This document shows positions 25,479-34,814 of a stretch of DNA of 64,000 bases, in pieces. The stretch is from Candidatus Kryptoniota bacterium (GTDB taxonomy: Bacteria > Bacteroidota > Ignavibacteria > Kryptoniales > Kryptoniaceae), in contig CALJEK010000001.1 of the NCBI GenBank assembly GCA_938074445.1, positions 124,001 to 188,000 of the forward strand, given 5' to 3'. The position numbers and the translations under genes are program-made. Below the pieces are notes generated by a model, which was not told the DNA's origin, did no database searches, and was given only the letters and a program-made list of their open reading frames with translations. The stretch's first letter is position 1; every line of letters starts with the position of its first letter.

Positions 25479-27365
25479 ATGATAAACCCGACGATAGATG
25501 AAATCTACGACGTTATAGTTGTTGGTGGAGGGCATGCTGGGATTGAAGCAGCGTTGGCTTCCGCCAGAATGGGAATGAAAACGCTTCTTATGACGATAGA
25601 CATAACTGCAATTGGTCGGATGTCATGCAATCCTGCTGTTGGTGGAACTGCGAAAGGGCATTTAGTTAGAGAGATTGATGCGCTGGGTGGAGAGATAGGC
25701 AAAATTGCAGATGCAACGGCAATTCAATATAGGATTTTGAATAAATCAAAAGGTCCAGCAGTATGGTCTTTAAGAACTCAAAATGATCGGGAGCAATATT
25801 CAATAGAGGCGAGAAGGCGTGTGGAAGCTCAAGAAGGGCTTGATATAATGCAAGATGTTGTAACGGAAATTTTTGTTGAAAATGGCAAAGTTGTGGGAAT
25901 CAAGACCGGACTTGATATAAAGATTGCATGTAAGGCGCTTATAATCGCAGCTGGGACATTTTTAAATGGAAAAATGTATACTGGACTTATAAGCAGAGTT
26001 GGCGGAAGGTTTGGCGAACCTGCCGTGACGGGACTTACGGAGTCGCTTGAAAAACTCGGTTTTGTAAGTGGAAGGTTAAAGACAGGGACGCCACCCAGAA
26101 TTGATGCGCGAACCGTCGATTACTCAAAAGTCCAGGTTGAGCCCGGAGACCCCGATGCTGAGCCATTTTCTTTCCAAACAAAAGAAATTATCAAAGACCA
26201 AATCCCTTGCTATTTAACATACACAAACGAAGAAACGCATAAAATCCTTGAAAAAGGATTTGATCGTTCTCCGCTCTTCACTGGTCTTATCAAAGGTCGA
26301 GGTCCGAGATACTGTCCATCTATCGAAGATAAAGTTTATCGATTTAGGGATAAAGAAAGGCATCAGATTTTTCTCGAACCCGAGGGCAGAAATACACACG
26401 TGATGTATGTAAATGGTTTTTCGACAAGTTTGCCTGTTGAGATTCAACTCGAGGGGCTAAAGACGATACCTGGGCTTGAAAATGTGAAAATGCTTCGCCC
26501 TGGATATGCGATTGAATATGACTTTTTCCCACCGCATCAATTGAAGTTGACGCTTGAAACAAAACTCGTCGAGGGTCTTTACTTTGCAGGGCAGATAAAT
26601 GGAACATCTGGCTATGAAGAGGCAGCTGCGCAGGGAATAATAGCTGGGATAAATGCTGCGCTTAAGATTAAAGGTGAGGATGAGTTCATTTTAAAGCGAA
26701 GTGAAGCTTACATTGGGGTTTTAATTGATGATTTGATCAACAAAATCATTGACGAACCTTACAGAATGTTTACATCGAGGGCCGAGCATCGATTAATGCT
26801 GAGACAGGATAATGCGGATAGAAGGTTGATGAAATACGGGTATAAGTTCGGGTTGATTCCAAGCGATGTTTATCAAAGGTTGCTCGAAAAGGAAGAGATG
26901 ATCAGGGAAGCGCTTTACTTTGTTAAAAATAGAAGCGTTAAACCTTCTGAGGTCAACTCATATCTTGAAAGGATAGGTTCAAAACCGCTTGAACAAAATG
27001 AAAAACTCGAGCAACTTATAAAAAGACCAGAGGTTAATATATCTGAACTTTTTGAGCTTGAAGCGTTTAAATCTGACAACATTTTGCAAAAGGTTCTCCG
27101 AAGAAAAGATGTGCTAAGACAAGTTGAAATTGAAGTGAAATATGAAGGCTATATACAGAGACAAATTGAGGAAATTGAAAAGTTTGAAAGGTATGAATCT
27201 ATGGAAATTCCGGAGGATTTCGATTACACAAAAGTTAAATCGCTTTCAACCGAGGCGAGGGAAAAATTAATGAAGGTTAGACCCAGATCGATAGGTCAAG
27301 CGTCGAGAATTTCAGGTGTTTCTCCGGCTGATATATCAGTTCTGATGGTTTATTTGAAAGGTTAA
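25479..27365 (+). CDS. mnmG: tRNA uridine 5-carboxymethylaminomethyl modification enzyme MnmG
   Basis: FAD enzyme that works with MnmE on U34 of tRNA. The N-terminus has the dinucleotide motif [19 protein letters not shown], then [24 protein letters not shown], the catalytic-Cys region [13 protein letters not shown], and [18 protein letters not shown]. The C-terminal helical domain ends [28 protein letters not shown]. Length 628 is normal. It is flanked on both sides by parS sites. Confidence 0.97.
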   Translation: MINPTIDEIYDVIVVGGGHAGIEAALASARMGMKTLLMTIDITAIGRMSCNPAVGGTAKGHLVREIDALGGEIGKIADATAIQYRILNKSKGPAVWSLRTQNDREQYSIEARRRVEAQEGLDIMQDVVTEIFVENGKVVGIKTGLDIKIACKALIIAAGTFLNGKMYTGLISRVGGRFGEPAVTGLTESLEKLGFVSGRLKTGTPPRIDARTVDYSKVQVEPGDPDAEPFSFQTKEIIKDQIPCYLTYTNEETHKILEKGFDRSPLFTGLIKGRGPRYCPSIEDKVYRFRDKERHQIFLEPEGRNTHVMYVNGFSTSLPVEIQLEGLKTIPGLENVKMLRPGYAIEYDFFPPHQLKLTLETKLVEGLYFAGQINGTSGYEEAAAQGIIAGINAALKIKGEDEFILKRSEAYIGVLIDDLINKIIDEPYRMFTSRAEHRLMLRQDNADRRLMKYGYKFGLIPSDVYQRLLEKEEMIREALYFVKNRSVKPSEVNSYLERIGSKPLEQNEKLEQLIKRPEVNISELFELEAFKSDNILQKVLRRKDVLRQVEIEVKYEGYIQRQIEEIEKFERYESMEIPEDFDYTKVKSLSTEAREKLMKVRPRSIGQASRISGVSPADISVLMVYLKG

Positions 27366-27368
27366 AAG

Positions 27369-27384
27369 TGTTTCACGTGAAACA
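27369..27384. other. parS centromere-like site 2
   Basis: A second exact TGTTTCACGTGAAACA, here extended to a 26-base palindrome (AAAAG...CTTTT), three bases after the mnmG stop and 35 bases before rsmG. Two perfect 16-mers within 2 kb are far beyond chance in AT-rich DNA. Confidence 0.92.
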
Positions 27385-27418
27385 CTTTTAATGGATCTTT
27401 AAATTAAAGAATACTTCA

Positions 27419-28141
27419 ATGGAGTTTGAAGAGTTTGTCGAGATATGCAAGTTAAATGGTTTGGAAATTTCTGAGGATAAGGCTAAGCTTTTGCAAAATT
27501 ATGTAGATTTTCTGCTCGAGCAGAATAAAAAGGTAAACTTAATTTCAAGAAAAGAAACCGACATTTGGGGTAAGCATATACTTCACTGTATCTCACCATT
27601 GTTTAAAATTGAGATCGAGCCAAATTCTTTAGTACTTGATCTTGGAACAGGAGGTGGGTTGCCTGGGATACCTTGGGCGATTCTAAATGAAAACGCCAAT
27701 TTTATTCTTCTTGATGGAACGCGAAAAAAGATCGATGCGGTGTCCAATATTTTAAAAGGTTTAGGTCTCAAAAACGTAAAGACGGTTTGGGGGAGGGCTG
27801 AAGAAATTTCGAAGTTGAAGGAGTACGGGAAGAAGTTTGATTATGTGATTTGCAGGGCTGTTGCAGAGTTAAAAAAGGTTGTGAAGTGGAGCTTCGAATT
27901 TTTAAACCCTAAAAATTTCTCGAAAAAGTTCTTGGAAAAAACAAACCAAAAGAGTTATCTTCGTTCTGGTTCTTTGATCGCTTTTAAAGGTGGAGATGTT
28001 GAAAATGAGATTAAAGATGCGCTTAAAACAGGTCTTGTAGCTGATGTTGAAATTCTTGAGCTAAGTTTTCAAGGAATTGAAAAAGTAAACTTTAAAGATA
28101 AGAAGGTTGTGTTAATGAAATTAGCAACAAAAGAGGTGTAA
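27419..28141 (+). CDS. rsmG: 16S rRNA (guanine527-N7)-methyltransferase
   Basis: SAM-dependent m7G527 methyltransferase (GidB). Seen are [19 protein letters not shown], the SAM loop [41 protein letters not shown] and [17 protein letters not shown] short basic insert ([17 protein letters not shown]) precedes [15 protein letters not shown]. Length 240 is slightly long. In many genomes parA-parB follow this gene; here murQ follows directly. Confidence 0.94.
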   Translation: MEFEEFVEICKLNGLEISEDKAKLLQNYVDFLLEQNKKVNLISRKETDIWGKHILHCISPLFKIEIEPNSLVLDLGTGGGLPGIPWAILNENANFILLDGTRKKIDAVSNILKGLGLKNVKTVWGRAEEISKLKEYGKKFDYVICRAVAELKKVVKWSFEFLNPKNFSKKFLEKTNQKSYLRSGSLIAFKGGDVENEIKDALKTGLVADVEILELSFQGIEKVNFKDKKVVLMKLATKEV

Positions 28142-28142
28142 A

Positions 28143-29078
28143 ATGGCAAAATCAGGAAAAGAACTGTTCGATGAACTTTTGAACTTGACAACGGAGCAAA
28201 GAAACCCAGCAAGCATGGATATCGATTCGAAATCAACGGTTGAAATTCTAAAAATCATCAACGATGAAGATAAAAAAGTACCTTATGTCGTTGAGAAAGA
28301 GATACCCTACATTGCGCAGGCGGTTGAACTTGTAGTGCAAGCGTTTAAACAGGGTGGAAGATTAATTTATGTCGGAGCTGGAACAAGCGGTAGACTTGGA
28401 ATTCTGGATGCTGCTGAATGTCCACCAACATTTGGAACTGATCCGGAAATGGTTCAAGGTATAATTGCGGGTGGTCCTGAAGCTGTGTTCAGAGCTCAGG
28501 AAGGTGCGGAAGATAGAGAGGAAGATGGGGTAAGGGATATTGAGGCGAAAAATGTCAATGAGAAGGATGTTGTCTGTGGAATTGCAGCGAGCCGAAGAAC
28601 CCCTTATGTGGTTGGAGCCATAAGAAGAGCCAAGGAGCTTGGGGCAAAGACAATTTTTATAACAACAAATCCGCGGAATCAATTTAATTATCCTTTCGTG
28701 GATGTTGCAATTTGCGCTGAAGTTGGACCCGAGGTGATAATGGGTTCAACGCGGATGAAATCCGGAACTGCGCAAAAGTTAATTCTTAACATGATTTCGA
28801 CCACTGCTATGATACGGCTTGGTAAGGTTTACGAAAATCTTATGGTTGACCTCCAGATGACAAGTGAAAAGTTGAAGGAGAGGGCGAAGAGAGTGGTAAT
28901 GATAGTTACTGGTGTTGATTATGCGACAGCTGAGGAATACTTAAAGAAAGCTGGGGGTCATGCGAAAACAGCAATCGTAATGATAAAGACGGGTTGTTCT
29001 GCTGAAGAAGCGCGAGAGAGGTTAAGAAAAGCAGATGGATTCGTGAGGGCAGCAATTGAAGGTAAAACATTGATTTAA
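28143..29078 (+). CDS. murQ: N-acetylmuramic acid 6-phosphate etherase
   Basis: Cleaves the lactyl ether of MurNAc-6-phosphate to GlcNAc-6-phosphate in cell-wall recycling. It is a SIS-domain sugar-phosphate isomerase relative. Motifs are [16 protein letters not shown] at the N-terminus, [58 protein letters not shown] and [15 protein letters not shown]. Length 311 is typical. One base separates it from rsmG. No MurNAc PTS or AnmK is in the window. Confidence 0.96.
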   Translation: MAKSGKELFDELLNLTTEQRNPASMDIDSKSTVEILKIINDEDKKVPYVVEKEIPYIAQAVELVVQAFKQGGRLIYVGAGTSGRLGILDAAECPPTFGTDPEMVQGIIAGGPEAVFRAQEGAEDREEDGVRDIEAKNVNEKDVVCGIAASRRTPYVVGAIRRAKELGAKTIFITTNPRNQFNYPFVDVAICAEVGPEVIMGSTRMKSGTAQKLILNMISTTAMIRLGKVYENLMVDLQMTSEKLKERAKRVVMIVTGVDYATAEEYLKKAGGHAKTAIVMIKTGCSAEEARERLRKADGFVRAAIEGKTLI

Positions 29079-29088
29079 CTTTTAAAGA

Positions 29089-32000
29089 ATGGATTTCGTT
29101 GAAAAGATTTTCAAAATAGATAAGTTTGAAAGATTAGGTGAATTTTTGAGGGGTCAGGACAAGAGTATAAACTTAAAAAATGTCGCTGGCTCTCTTTTTA
29201 GTTTCATTGTTGCTTACGTGTATCGGGAGGTTAAGGATAGAATTATGGTCGTTGTTCAGGATGATGAATTTGGGCGCAGAGTTGCAGATGATTTAAATTT
29301 TATCATTGGGGAGGACAAAGTTTTTGAGTTTATCCCAGACGAAGATATGCTGGCGGACGATATCGATGTTTTAAGAGTTAAATTTGCTCACGAATATGCG
29401 CTGGGCAATAAAGTTATAATTTTTTCGATAAAGCAGATCGAGGAAAAAATCCCATTAAGTCAAGAAATTAACAATTTTTCTTTTATCCTTTCAGTTGGGG
29501 GTAGGGTGAACTATGATGAGTTCACCTCTTATTTGATGAAAGAAGGTTTTGAGAGGAAAAAATATGTTGAATCGAGAGGGGATTACAGCGTAAGGGGGAG
29601 CATTGTTGATGTTTTTGGATTTGCAGGTGAGTTTCCTATAAGGATTGAATTTTTCGGGGATGAGGTAATATCGATAAGAGAATTTGATATTTTTACACAG
29701 AGATCGTTGAGAAGTTTAAATCAAGCGATAATAGTTCCAAGGCTTACGGATTTAAATTTTGAGACGATCGAGGTTTCGAAGTTACTGGCGAATTCGATTT
29801 GTATTGTTGAGGATAAAGATCTTGTAATTCAAGCGGTTGATGATGATATATTTGATGGGGTTGATTTCAAGAAGTTTATAAATATCTTGAGGTTGGAGAC
29901 GGGTGACGCAAATGAAAACGTTGTAAATTTTTCATCAAGGGCACAGCCATTTTTTAATAGCAGTATAACTTTTTTTTCGGGAGAAGTTTTGAAATTGTTG
30001 AGCGGTGGGTTTGAAATTTTCATTTTGTGTGATGGAAGTGAACAGATGGAAAGGATGAAAGAGCTTATTGAAGAGACGATAGGGTTTGAGGAAACGATGA
30101 AAGTTCATTTTAAGGGAAAATCGCTGAATTCGGGCTTTATTTTAACTAAGGATAAAATTGCCGTCTTCACGGAACATGAAATTTTCAACAGGGTTAAGGC
30201 TAGAAATTTTTTAAAATACAGAAAGTTTAAGGGGATAACGCTTCACGAGCTTGAAATGCTTAAACCAGGGGATTTTGTCGTTCATGTTGATTATGGGATT
30301 GGAAAATTTGCTGGGCTTCAAAAGATAAGGGTAAACGGAGTTGATCAGGAGGCGGTTCGACTTGAATATGCCGATGGAGGGGTTTTATATGTAAATTTGA
30401 ATTACATTAACAGGATAAAAAAATATCGCGGGGAAGAAGGGGTTGTCCCAAGACTTAACAAACTTGGTTCAGCAGAATGGGAAAAACTCAAAGAAAAGAC
30501 AAAAGACGGTATTAAAAAGGTTGTGAGAGATTTCATATGGCTTTATGCGAAGCGAAGCTATGTGAAAGGTTTTAAATTTTCCCCCGATAGTTATCTGCAG
30601 AAGGAAATGGAGGCATCTTTCGTTTATGAGGATACGCCGGATCAACGAAGAGCAACGATTGAAGTCAAGCAGGATATGGAAAGTGAGAAACCAATGGATA
30701 GATTGATATGCGGTGATGTCGGGTTTGGGAAGACGGAGGTTGCGATAAGAGCAGCATTTAAAGCGGTTTTGGATAAAAAGCAAGTTGCAATGCTTGTTCC
30801 GACGACGATTCTTGCTCATCAGCATTACAAGACATTTACGGAAAGATTGAAAAATTATCCTGTAAGAGTTGAGGTCATTTCAAGATTTATTCCGAAGGCA
30901 AGGCAGGTTAAGATAATCGAAGACCTTGAAAAGGGAAAGATTGACATAATTATTGGAACGCATAGATTACTTTCAAATGATGTAAGATTTAGAGACCTTG
31001 GATTATTGATTATAGATGAAGAGCATAGATTTGGGGTTGAGGCTAAGGAGAAATTACGGAAGGTTAAGGTCAATGTTGATACTTTAACTTTAAGTGCGAC
31101 TCCTATTCCGAGGACGTTATATTTTTCGCTTATGGGCGCAAGGGATATGTCGATAATTAACACTCCACCGCCGAATCGTCTACCGATAATTACTAAAATA
31201 ATAACCGTTAATTCCCCGAAATTTGCTGATATCGTTAAAAGTGCAATTTATCATGAGGTAAGCAGAGGGGGGCAAGTTTACTTCGTAGTTGATAAAATAG
31301 CAGAGATTGAAAATATAGTTAGATTTTTAAGGGGGATTGTTCCTGACTTAAAGTTTGATGTTGTTCATGGAAAAATGAAGACATCTGCGATCGAGAGGGT
31401 GATGCTTGGCTTCCTTGAGCAAAAGTTTGATATTTTAATTTCAACGAAGATAATTGAGGCTGGAATTGATATTCCGAATGTAAACACAATTTTTATTTAC
31501 AATGCACATACATTTGGTCTTGCGGAGATTTATCAGCTTCGTGGAAGGGTTGGACGTTCAAACAGGCAGGCATATGCTTATCTTGTGATACCGCCGGTTG
31601 AGGCGATAGGGACAAACGCTATTCGTAGGTTATCGGCGATAGAGGAATTTACGGAGCTTGGTTCAGGTTTAAACCTTGCTTTAAGGGATATGGAAATTCG
31701 GGGGATAGGTAATTTGTTTGGGAAGGAGCAAACGGGGTTTATCAACTCAATTGGATTTGATCTTTATTGCAGGATACTTGAGGAAGCGGTTGAAGAACTG
31801 AAACAGCAGGAGTTTAAAGATATCTTTAAGAGCGAAAAGAAGTTGAGAAGGAAACTTGACGCCATAGTTTCTGCAGATGTGAATGCTTTTATCCCTGATT
31901 ATTATATTGATTCTGATTCCGAGCGATTCAGCTATTATCAGAGGTTGTATGAGGCTGAAAGCTTAGAAGAGATTGAGGCGATAAGAGATGAACTCGAGGA

Positions 32001-32346
32001 TAGATTTGGGAAATTGCCTGAGGAGGCGGAGAATTTAATTTTAATTTCGAGGATAAAGCATTTATCTGAGAAAAATTATATCCAGCGCGTTGAAATTGGC
32101 AGGGAACATGTTGTTGTCATCCCTGGGGAGAATCTGATAAACTCAGAAGTTTTTAGAGAAGTTGTTGATATTTTTTCAAGGGGTTCAAGTTTAAAATTTG
32201 AAAAAGTGGCAGGAGGGACGAGGTTAGTTTTAAAATTCAAATATTCAACCACAGTGAGACAAAATCTTGTTAAGTTTTTGAGTTTGCTTGAGGAGTTAAC
32301 GGTTCAATTTTCTTATAATGAGGGAAACTTCGCCACCAATCCATAA
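29089..32346 (+). CDS. mfd: Transcription-repair coupling factor
   Basis: Displaces RNA polymerase stalled at DNA lesions and recruits UvrA. The order is a UvrB-like N-terminal module (RGDYSVRGSIVDVFGFAGEFPIRIEFFGDEV), the RNA-polymerase-interaction domain (GDFVVHVDYGIGKFAGL), a RecG-like helicase with GDVGFGKTEVAIRAAF (Walker A), IIDEEHRFG (DEEH) and LSATPIPRTL, then motif VI RGRVGRSNRQAYAYL and the C-terminal TRCF domain. 1085 residues is normal. Its last 51 bases overlap the convergent lexA-like gene. Confidence 0.97.
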   Translation: MDFVEKIFKIDKFERLGEFLRGQDKSINLKNVAGSLFSFIVAYVYREVKDRIMVVVQDDEFGRRVADDLNFIIGEDKVFEFIPDEDMLADDIDVLRVKFAHEYALGNKVIIFSIKQIEEKIPLSQEINNFSFILSVGGRVNYDEFTSYLMKEGFERKKYVESRGDYSVRGSIVDVFGFAGEFPIRIEFFGDEVISIREFDIFTQRSLRSLNQAIIVPRLTDLNFETIEVSKLLANSICIVEDKDLVIQAVDDDIFDGVDFKKFINILRLETGDANENVVNFSSRAQPFFNSSITFFSGEVLKLLSGGFEIFILCDGSEQMERMKELIEETIGFEETMKVHFKGKSLNSGFILTKDKIAVFTEHEIFNRVKARNFLKYRKFKGITLHELEMLKPGDFVVHVDYGIGKFAGLQKIRVNGVDQEAVRLEYADGGVLYVNLNYINRIKKYRGEEGVVPRLNKLGSAEWEKLKEKTKDGIKKVVRDFIWLYAKRSYVKGFKFSPDSYLQKEMEASFVYEDTPDQRRATIEVKQDMESEKPMDRLICGDVGFGKTEVAIRAAFKAVLDKKQVAMLVPTTILAHQHYKTFTERLKNYPVRVEVISRFIPKARQVKIIEDLEKGKIDIIIGTHRLLSNDVRFRDLGLLIIDEEHRFGVEAKEKLRKVKVNVDTLTLSATPIPRTLYFSLMGARDMSIINTPPPNRLPIITKIITVNSPKFADIVKSAIYHEVSRGGQVYFVVDKIAEIENIVRFLRGIVPDLKFDVVHGKMKTSAIERVMLGFLEQKFDILISTKIIEAGIDIPNVNTIFIYNAHTFGLAEIYQLRGRVGRSNRQAYAYLVIPPVEAIGTNAIRRLSAIEEFTELGSGLNLALRDMEIRGIGNLFGKEQTGFINSIGFDLYCRILEEAVEELKQQEFKDIFKSEKKLRRKLDAIVSADVNAFIPDYYIDSDSERFSYYQRLYEAESLEEIEAIRDELEDRFGKLPEEAENLILISRIKHLSEKNYIQRVEIGREHVVVIPGENLINSEVFREVVDIFSRGSSLKFEKVAGGTRLVLKFKYSTTVRQNLVKFLSLLEELTVQFSYNEGNFATNP

Positions 32347-32925
32347 GTTTTTGTCCCCCTCCTTAAATTTTAGGACCCCATATCCTCTGTTTGATGGTAT
32401 AAGGTAAATCTCGTTGTTTTCATTTTTATACTGTCGAATTAAACCCTCGTTCTTAATTACAGCAAAAACAATGCTTCCATTTTTGAGCTCTGAATTTTGG
32501 TTTATAATTGCTATATCTCCTTTGAGAATTCCCTCTTTTTGCATTCCATCGTCGGTGACCTCAACTGCGAAGGATGGTGGGGTATCAAAGATTTTTGCAT
32601 CAAGTTTTATGGTTCCATTCAAGTTTGTAAACATCGTCAATGGATTTTGGGCGTCGAAAGTTGAGACAAGCGGTATCTCTTTAAGCTCGGTTTGAGTTCT
32701 GTCGAATTTAAAATTGTTAATGTTTATGTTTCTTGCTTTCAAGTTCGTTCTTTGAATATATCCTTTCTTCTCCAAAGCTTTTAAAACTGAGTAAGCCGAG
32801 TTTGTTGACCTGAAGTTAAATTTTTTGCAGATTTCTCGTATCGTTGGTGGTTTGTGGTTTTCAATTGTATATTTTTTGATGAATTCAAAAATTTGATTTT
32901 GTCTTTTTGTCAGCGCTCTCTTCAT
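32296..32925 (-). CDS. lexA: LexA-family repressor lacking the self-cleavage dyad
   Basis: The N-terminal winged helix matches LexA (LTKRQNQIFEFIKKY...PPTIREICKKFNFRSTNSAYSVLKALEKKGYI), and the C-terminal half aligns with the S24 latch domain. The key residues differ. Where LexA has the nucleophile Ser (GxSM) this protein has Gly127 (DDGM). The general-base Lys (TVKR) is Arg164 (LIRQ), and the scissile Ala-Gly is Ala92-Gln93 (DAQNP). The fold looks intact, so it is likely a functional but non-cleavable repressor. Its promoter has a perfect LexA-type box. Its stop lies inside the mfd 3' end. Confidence 0.9.
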   Translation of the reverse strand: MKRALTKRQNQIFEFIKKYTIENHKPPTIREICKKFNFRSTNSAYSVLKALEKKGYIQRTNLKARNININNFKFDRTQTELKEIPLVSTFDAQNPLTMFTNLNGTIKLDAKIFDTPPSFAVEVTDDGMQKEGILKGDIAIINQNSELKNGSIVFAVIKNEGLIRQYKNENNEIYLIPSNRGYGVLKFKEGDKNLWIGGEVSLIIRKLNR

Positions 32926-32961
32926 CGGTTTTTAGACTTTGTTTTTCTCACCTCTTGTAGC

Positions 32962-32990
32962 AATATACTGAACATTTGTTCAAAAATCAA
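32962..32990 (-). promoter_or_regulatory. lexA promoter with SOS-type box
   Basis: On the minus strand TTGATT (plus 32985-32990), 17-base spacer and TATATT (plus 32962-32967). In the spacer sits GAACATTTGTTC (32970-32981), an exact GAAC-N4-GTTC palindrome matching the Gram-positive/DinR-type LexA box. A repressor there would block RNA polymerase, implying autoregulation of lexA. Confidence 0.75.
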
Positions 32991-33070
32991 GCCAAGTCGT
33001 TTTTTCTTCCCGAGAACTTGTGAGGTAAAGCAGAAATAACGCACTTATGGCGATTAAGCGGGGTGAAGTC

Positions 33071-33098
33071 TTGACTAAGCAATTTAAAAATGTATATT
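33071..33098 (+). promoter_or_regulatory. Promoter of the dcw (division and cell wall) cluster
   Basis: TTGACT (33071-33076), 16-base spacer, TATATT (33093-33098). Transcription would begin near 33105, so the MraZ-type boxes lie at and just after the start site. It is the only clear promoter seen ahead of the 17-kb cluster. Confidence 0.7.
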
Positions 33099-33108
33099 TA
33101 AAGGTGCT

Positions 33109-33135
33109 GTGGTAAATAGTGGTGATTTGTGGTAA
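33109..33135 (+). repeat. MraZ operator: three GTGGT(A/G)A boxes at 10-bp spacing
   Basis: GTGGTAA, GTGGTGA and GTGGTAA begin at 33109, 33119 and 33129, exactly one helical turn apart. MraZ is known to bind three or four GTGG/TGGG-type boxes with 10-bp period upstream of its own gene. The third box contains the GTG that the ORF track uses as the mraZ start. Confidence 0.8.
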
Positions 33136-33152
33136 AAAAACTTAAATTATTT

Positions 33153-33596
33153 ATGCTATCGTTTATCGGAAAATACAGATATGCAGTGGATGAGAAAGGT
33201 CGAGTGAGTATTCCGGCGCGGTGGCGAAAGTCTCTTTCGCCGGAAGCGGATGAAACCTTTGTGATCACGAGAGGTTTAGATCGGTGCCTTTTTCTTTATC
33301 CGCTTGATGAATGGGAAAAAATTGAAAAGAGGTTAAGGGAGTTGAACACATTTAATCCCGAGCATCGTTATGTTATGAGAGTTATTTTAATGTGGGCAAA
33401 TGAAGTTACGCTTGATAATCAATCAAGAATTATGATACCGAAAAATCTTCTTGAGTTTGCTAAGATAGACAGAGAAGCGATTCTGATCGGTACACTTGAT
33501 AAGATTGAAATCTGGAATCCGGAAGTTTATGAAGAATACGAGAAAGGTCAACCTGATTATGAAACTGTTGCAGCAAAAGTTCTTGGTTCAAGGTAA
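33153..33596 (+). CDS. mraZ: Transcriptional regulator MraZ
   Basis: AbrB-like regulator with two tandem half-domains: FIGKYRYAVDEKGRVSIPARWRKSL and WANEVTLDNQSRIMIPKNLLEFAKI, each with the DxxGRxxIP-type DNA-binding loop. It forms ring oligomers and controls the dcw promoter. I choose ATG 33153 (MLSFIGKYR), close to the family N-terminus; GTG 33129 in the track lies in the third operator box and would add eight atypical residues. Neither start has a strong Shine-Dalgarno. Confidence 0.92.
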   Translation: MLSFIGKYRYAVDEKGRVSIPARWRKSLSPEADETFVITRGLDRCLFLYPLDEWEKIEKRLRELNTFNPEHRYVMRVILMWANEVTLDNQSRIMIPKNLLEFAKIDREAILIGTLDKIEIWNPEVYEEYEKGQPDYETVAAKVLGSR

Positions 33597-33597
33597 A

Positions 33598-34530
33598 ATG
33601 GAGAAAAATTTTCACATACCTGTGATGGTTGAAGAGGTGATGAAATATTTGATAGTTCGTGATGAAGGCATTTATATTGATGGAACGATTGGAGGTGGTG
33701 GACATAGTGAGGAAATTTTGAAGAGAACAAGGGCGAAGGTTATCGGATTTGATATCGATCCCGAAGCAGTTAGATTTGCCAGCGAAAGGTTAAAAAGTTT
33801 TGGAGACAGGGTTTTAATTTTTAACAGAAATTATGCGACTTTGAAGGAAAGTTTAGCTGAGATTGGCGTTAGGAAGATAACGGGTTTTTTGCTTGACCTT
33901 GGTGTTTCATCATTTCAGCTTGATCATGGAGGTGGTTTTAGTTTTAGGCTTGATGATAAATTGGATATGAGGATGGATAGAGGGTCTGATTTGACAGCGG
34001 AGCATATTTTAAATAATTATTCGGAGAGGGAGATTGCTGATATAATTTTCAAGTTTGGGGAGGAGCCGAGGGCGAGGATGATCGCAAGGGAGATTGTAAA
34101 GTATAGAAAGAGGAAAAAGATAGAGACGACGGGTGAGCTTGTAAAGGTTATTGATAAAGTTGCAAGCAAAAAATATAGGTTAAAAGTTCTTGCAAGGGTT
34201 TTTCAAAGTTTAAGGATTGCGGTCAACAGAGAACTTGACAATTTAAAGGTTGCGCTTGATTCTGTTGTGGATGTACTTGAGAAGGGAGGTCGAATTGTTG
34301 TGATCTCGTATCATTCGCTTGAAGATAGAATTGTTAAGATGTTTTTTAAAAGTAACGAAAGAAGATGTGTATGTCCTCCGGATGTTTTGGAATGTAAATG
34401 TGGGAAGGTTGAAGTGATAAAAATTCTTACGAAGAAACCTGTGGTTCCAAGCGAGAGAGAGATAAGTTTGAACCCAAGAGCAAGGAGCGCCAAACTTAGG
34501 GCTGGTGAAAAAATAGTTGAGTTTCCATGA
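33598..34530 (+). CDS. rsmH: 16S rRNA (cytosine1402-N4)-methyltransferase
   Basis: SAM-dependent methyltransferase (MraW). Motifs are FHIPVMVEEVMKYL at the N-terminus, YIDGTIGGGGHSEEIL (SAM loop), GFLLDLGVSSFQLD, FSFRLDDKLDMRMD, RVFQSLRIAVNRELDNL and ISYHSLEDRIVKMFFK. The ATG at 33598, one base after the mraZ stop, gives 310 residues, the family norm; the track start at 33496 is inside mraZ. The ftsL ATG overlaps the TGA by four bases. Confidence 0.96.
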   Translation: MEKNFHIPVMVEEVMKYLIVRDEGIYIDGTIGGGGHSEEILKRTRAKVIGFDIDPEAVRFASERLKSFGDRVLIFNRNYATLKESLAEIGVRKITGFLLDLGVSSFQLDHGGGFSFRLDDKLDMRMDRGSDLTAEHILNNYSEREIADIIFKFGEEPRARMIAREIVKYRKRKKIETTGELVKVIDKVASKKYRLKVLARVFQSLRIAVNRELDNLKVALDSVVDVLEKGGRIVVISYHSLEDRIVKMFFKSNERRCVCPPDVLECKCGKVEVIKILTKKPVVPSEREISLNPRARSAKLRAGEKIVEFP

Positions 34531-34814
34531 GCAAAGAAAAAGATAAAATAAGCGGTGCGAGAATTTTTATTTTTCTTTTGATCGCTGTTGCGCTCATAGC
34601 TGCGTATATTTGGAATTCTTTTATCGTTGATAGGCGTGCCGATGAAATTGTTAAACTTGAGAGGAAGTTGGAGCAGTTGAAAATAGAAAAGTTGTTCCTT
34701 GAAGCAAGATATGAGAAACTTGTCTCAGTGAATTATGTTGTTCCGTATGCTCAACAAAAGCTTGGACTTGCTTTTCCAAGAGAGAAGCCGAAAGAAATTG
34801 AGGTGAAAGAATGA
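34527..34814 (+). CDS. ftsL: Cell division protein FtsL
   Basis: A 95-residue bitopic protein with a short cytoplasmic N-terminus, one membrane helix (about 11-30, ARIFIFLLIAVALIAAYIW) and a periplasmic coiled coil (ADEIVKLERKLEQLKIEKLFLEARYEKL). Sequence identity in this family is low; the call rests on size, topology and position between rsmH and ftsI. It would form the FtsQLB-type scaffold. It overlaps both neighbours by four bases. Confidence 0.85.
   Translation: MSKEKDKISGARIFIFLLIAVALIAAYIWNSFIVDRRADEIVKLERKLEQLKIEKLFLEARYEKLVSVNYVVPYAQQKLGLAFPREKPKEIEVKE

Noticed and set aside
28143-29078. Expectation of parA/parB after rsmG
   Set aside because: The following genes read clearly as murQ (SIS-domain etherase) and mfd; no ParA Walker box or ParB domain is present in the window.
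32296-32925. LexA-like gene as a decaying pseudogene
   Set aside because: The frame is intact over full length, the HTH is well conserved, and the promoter and operator are near perfect, so loss of only the catalytic residues looks selective rather than decay.
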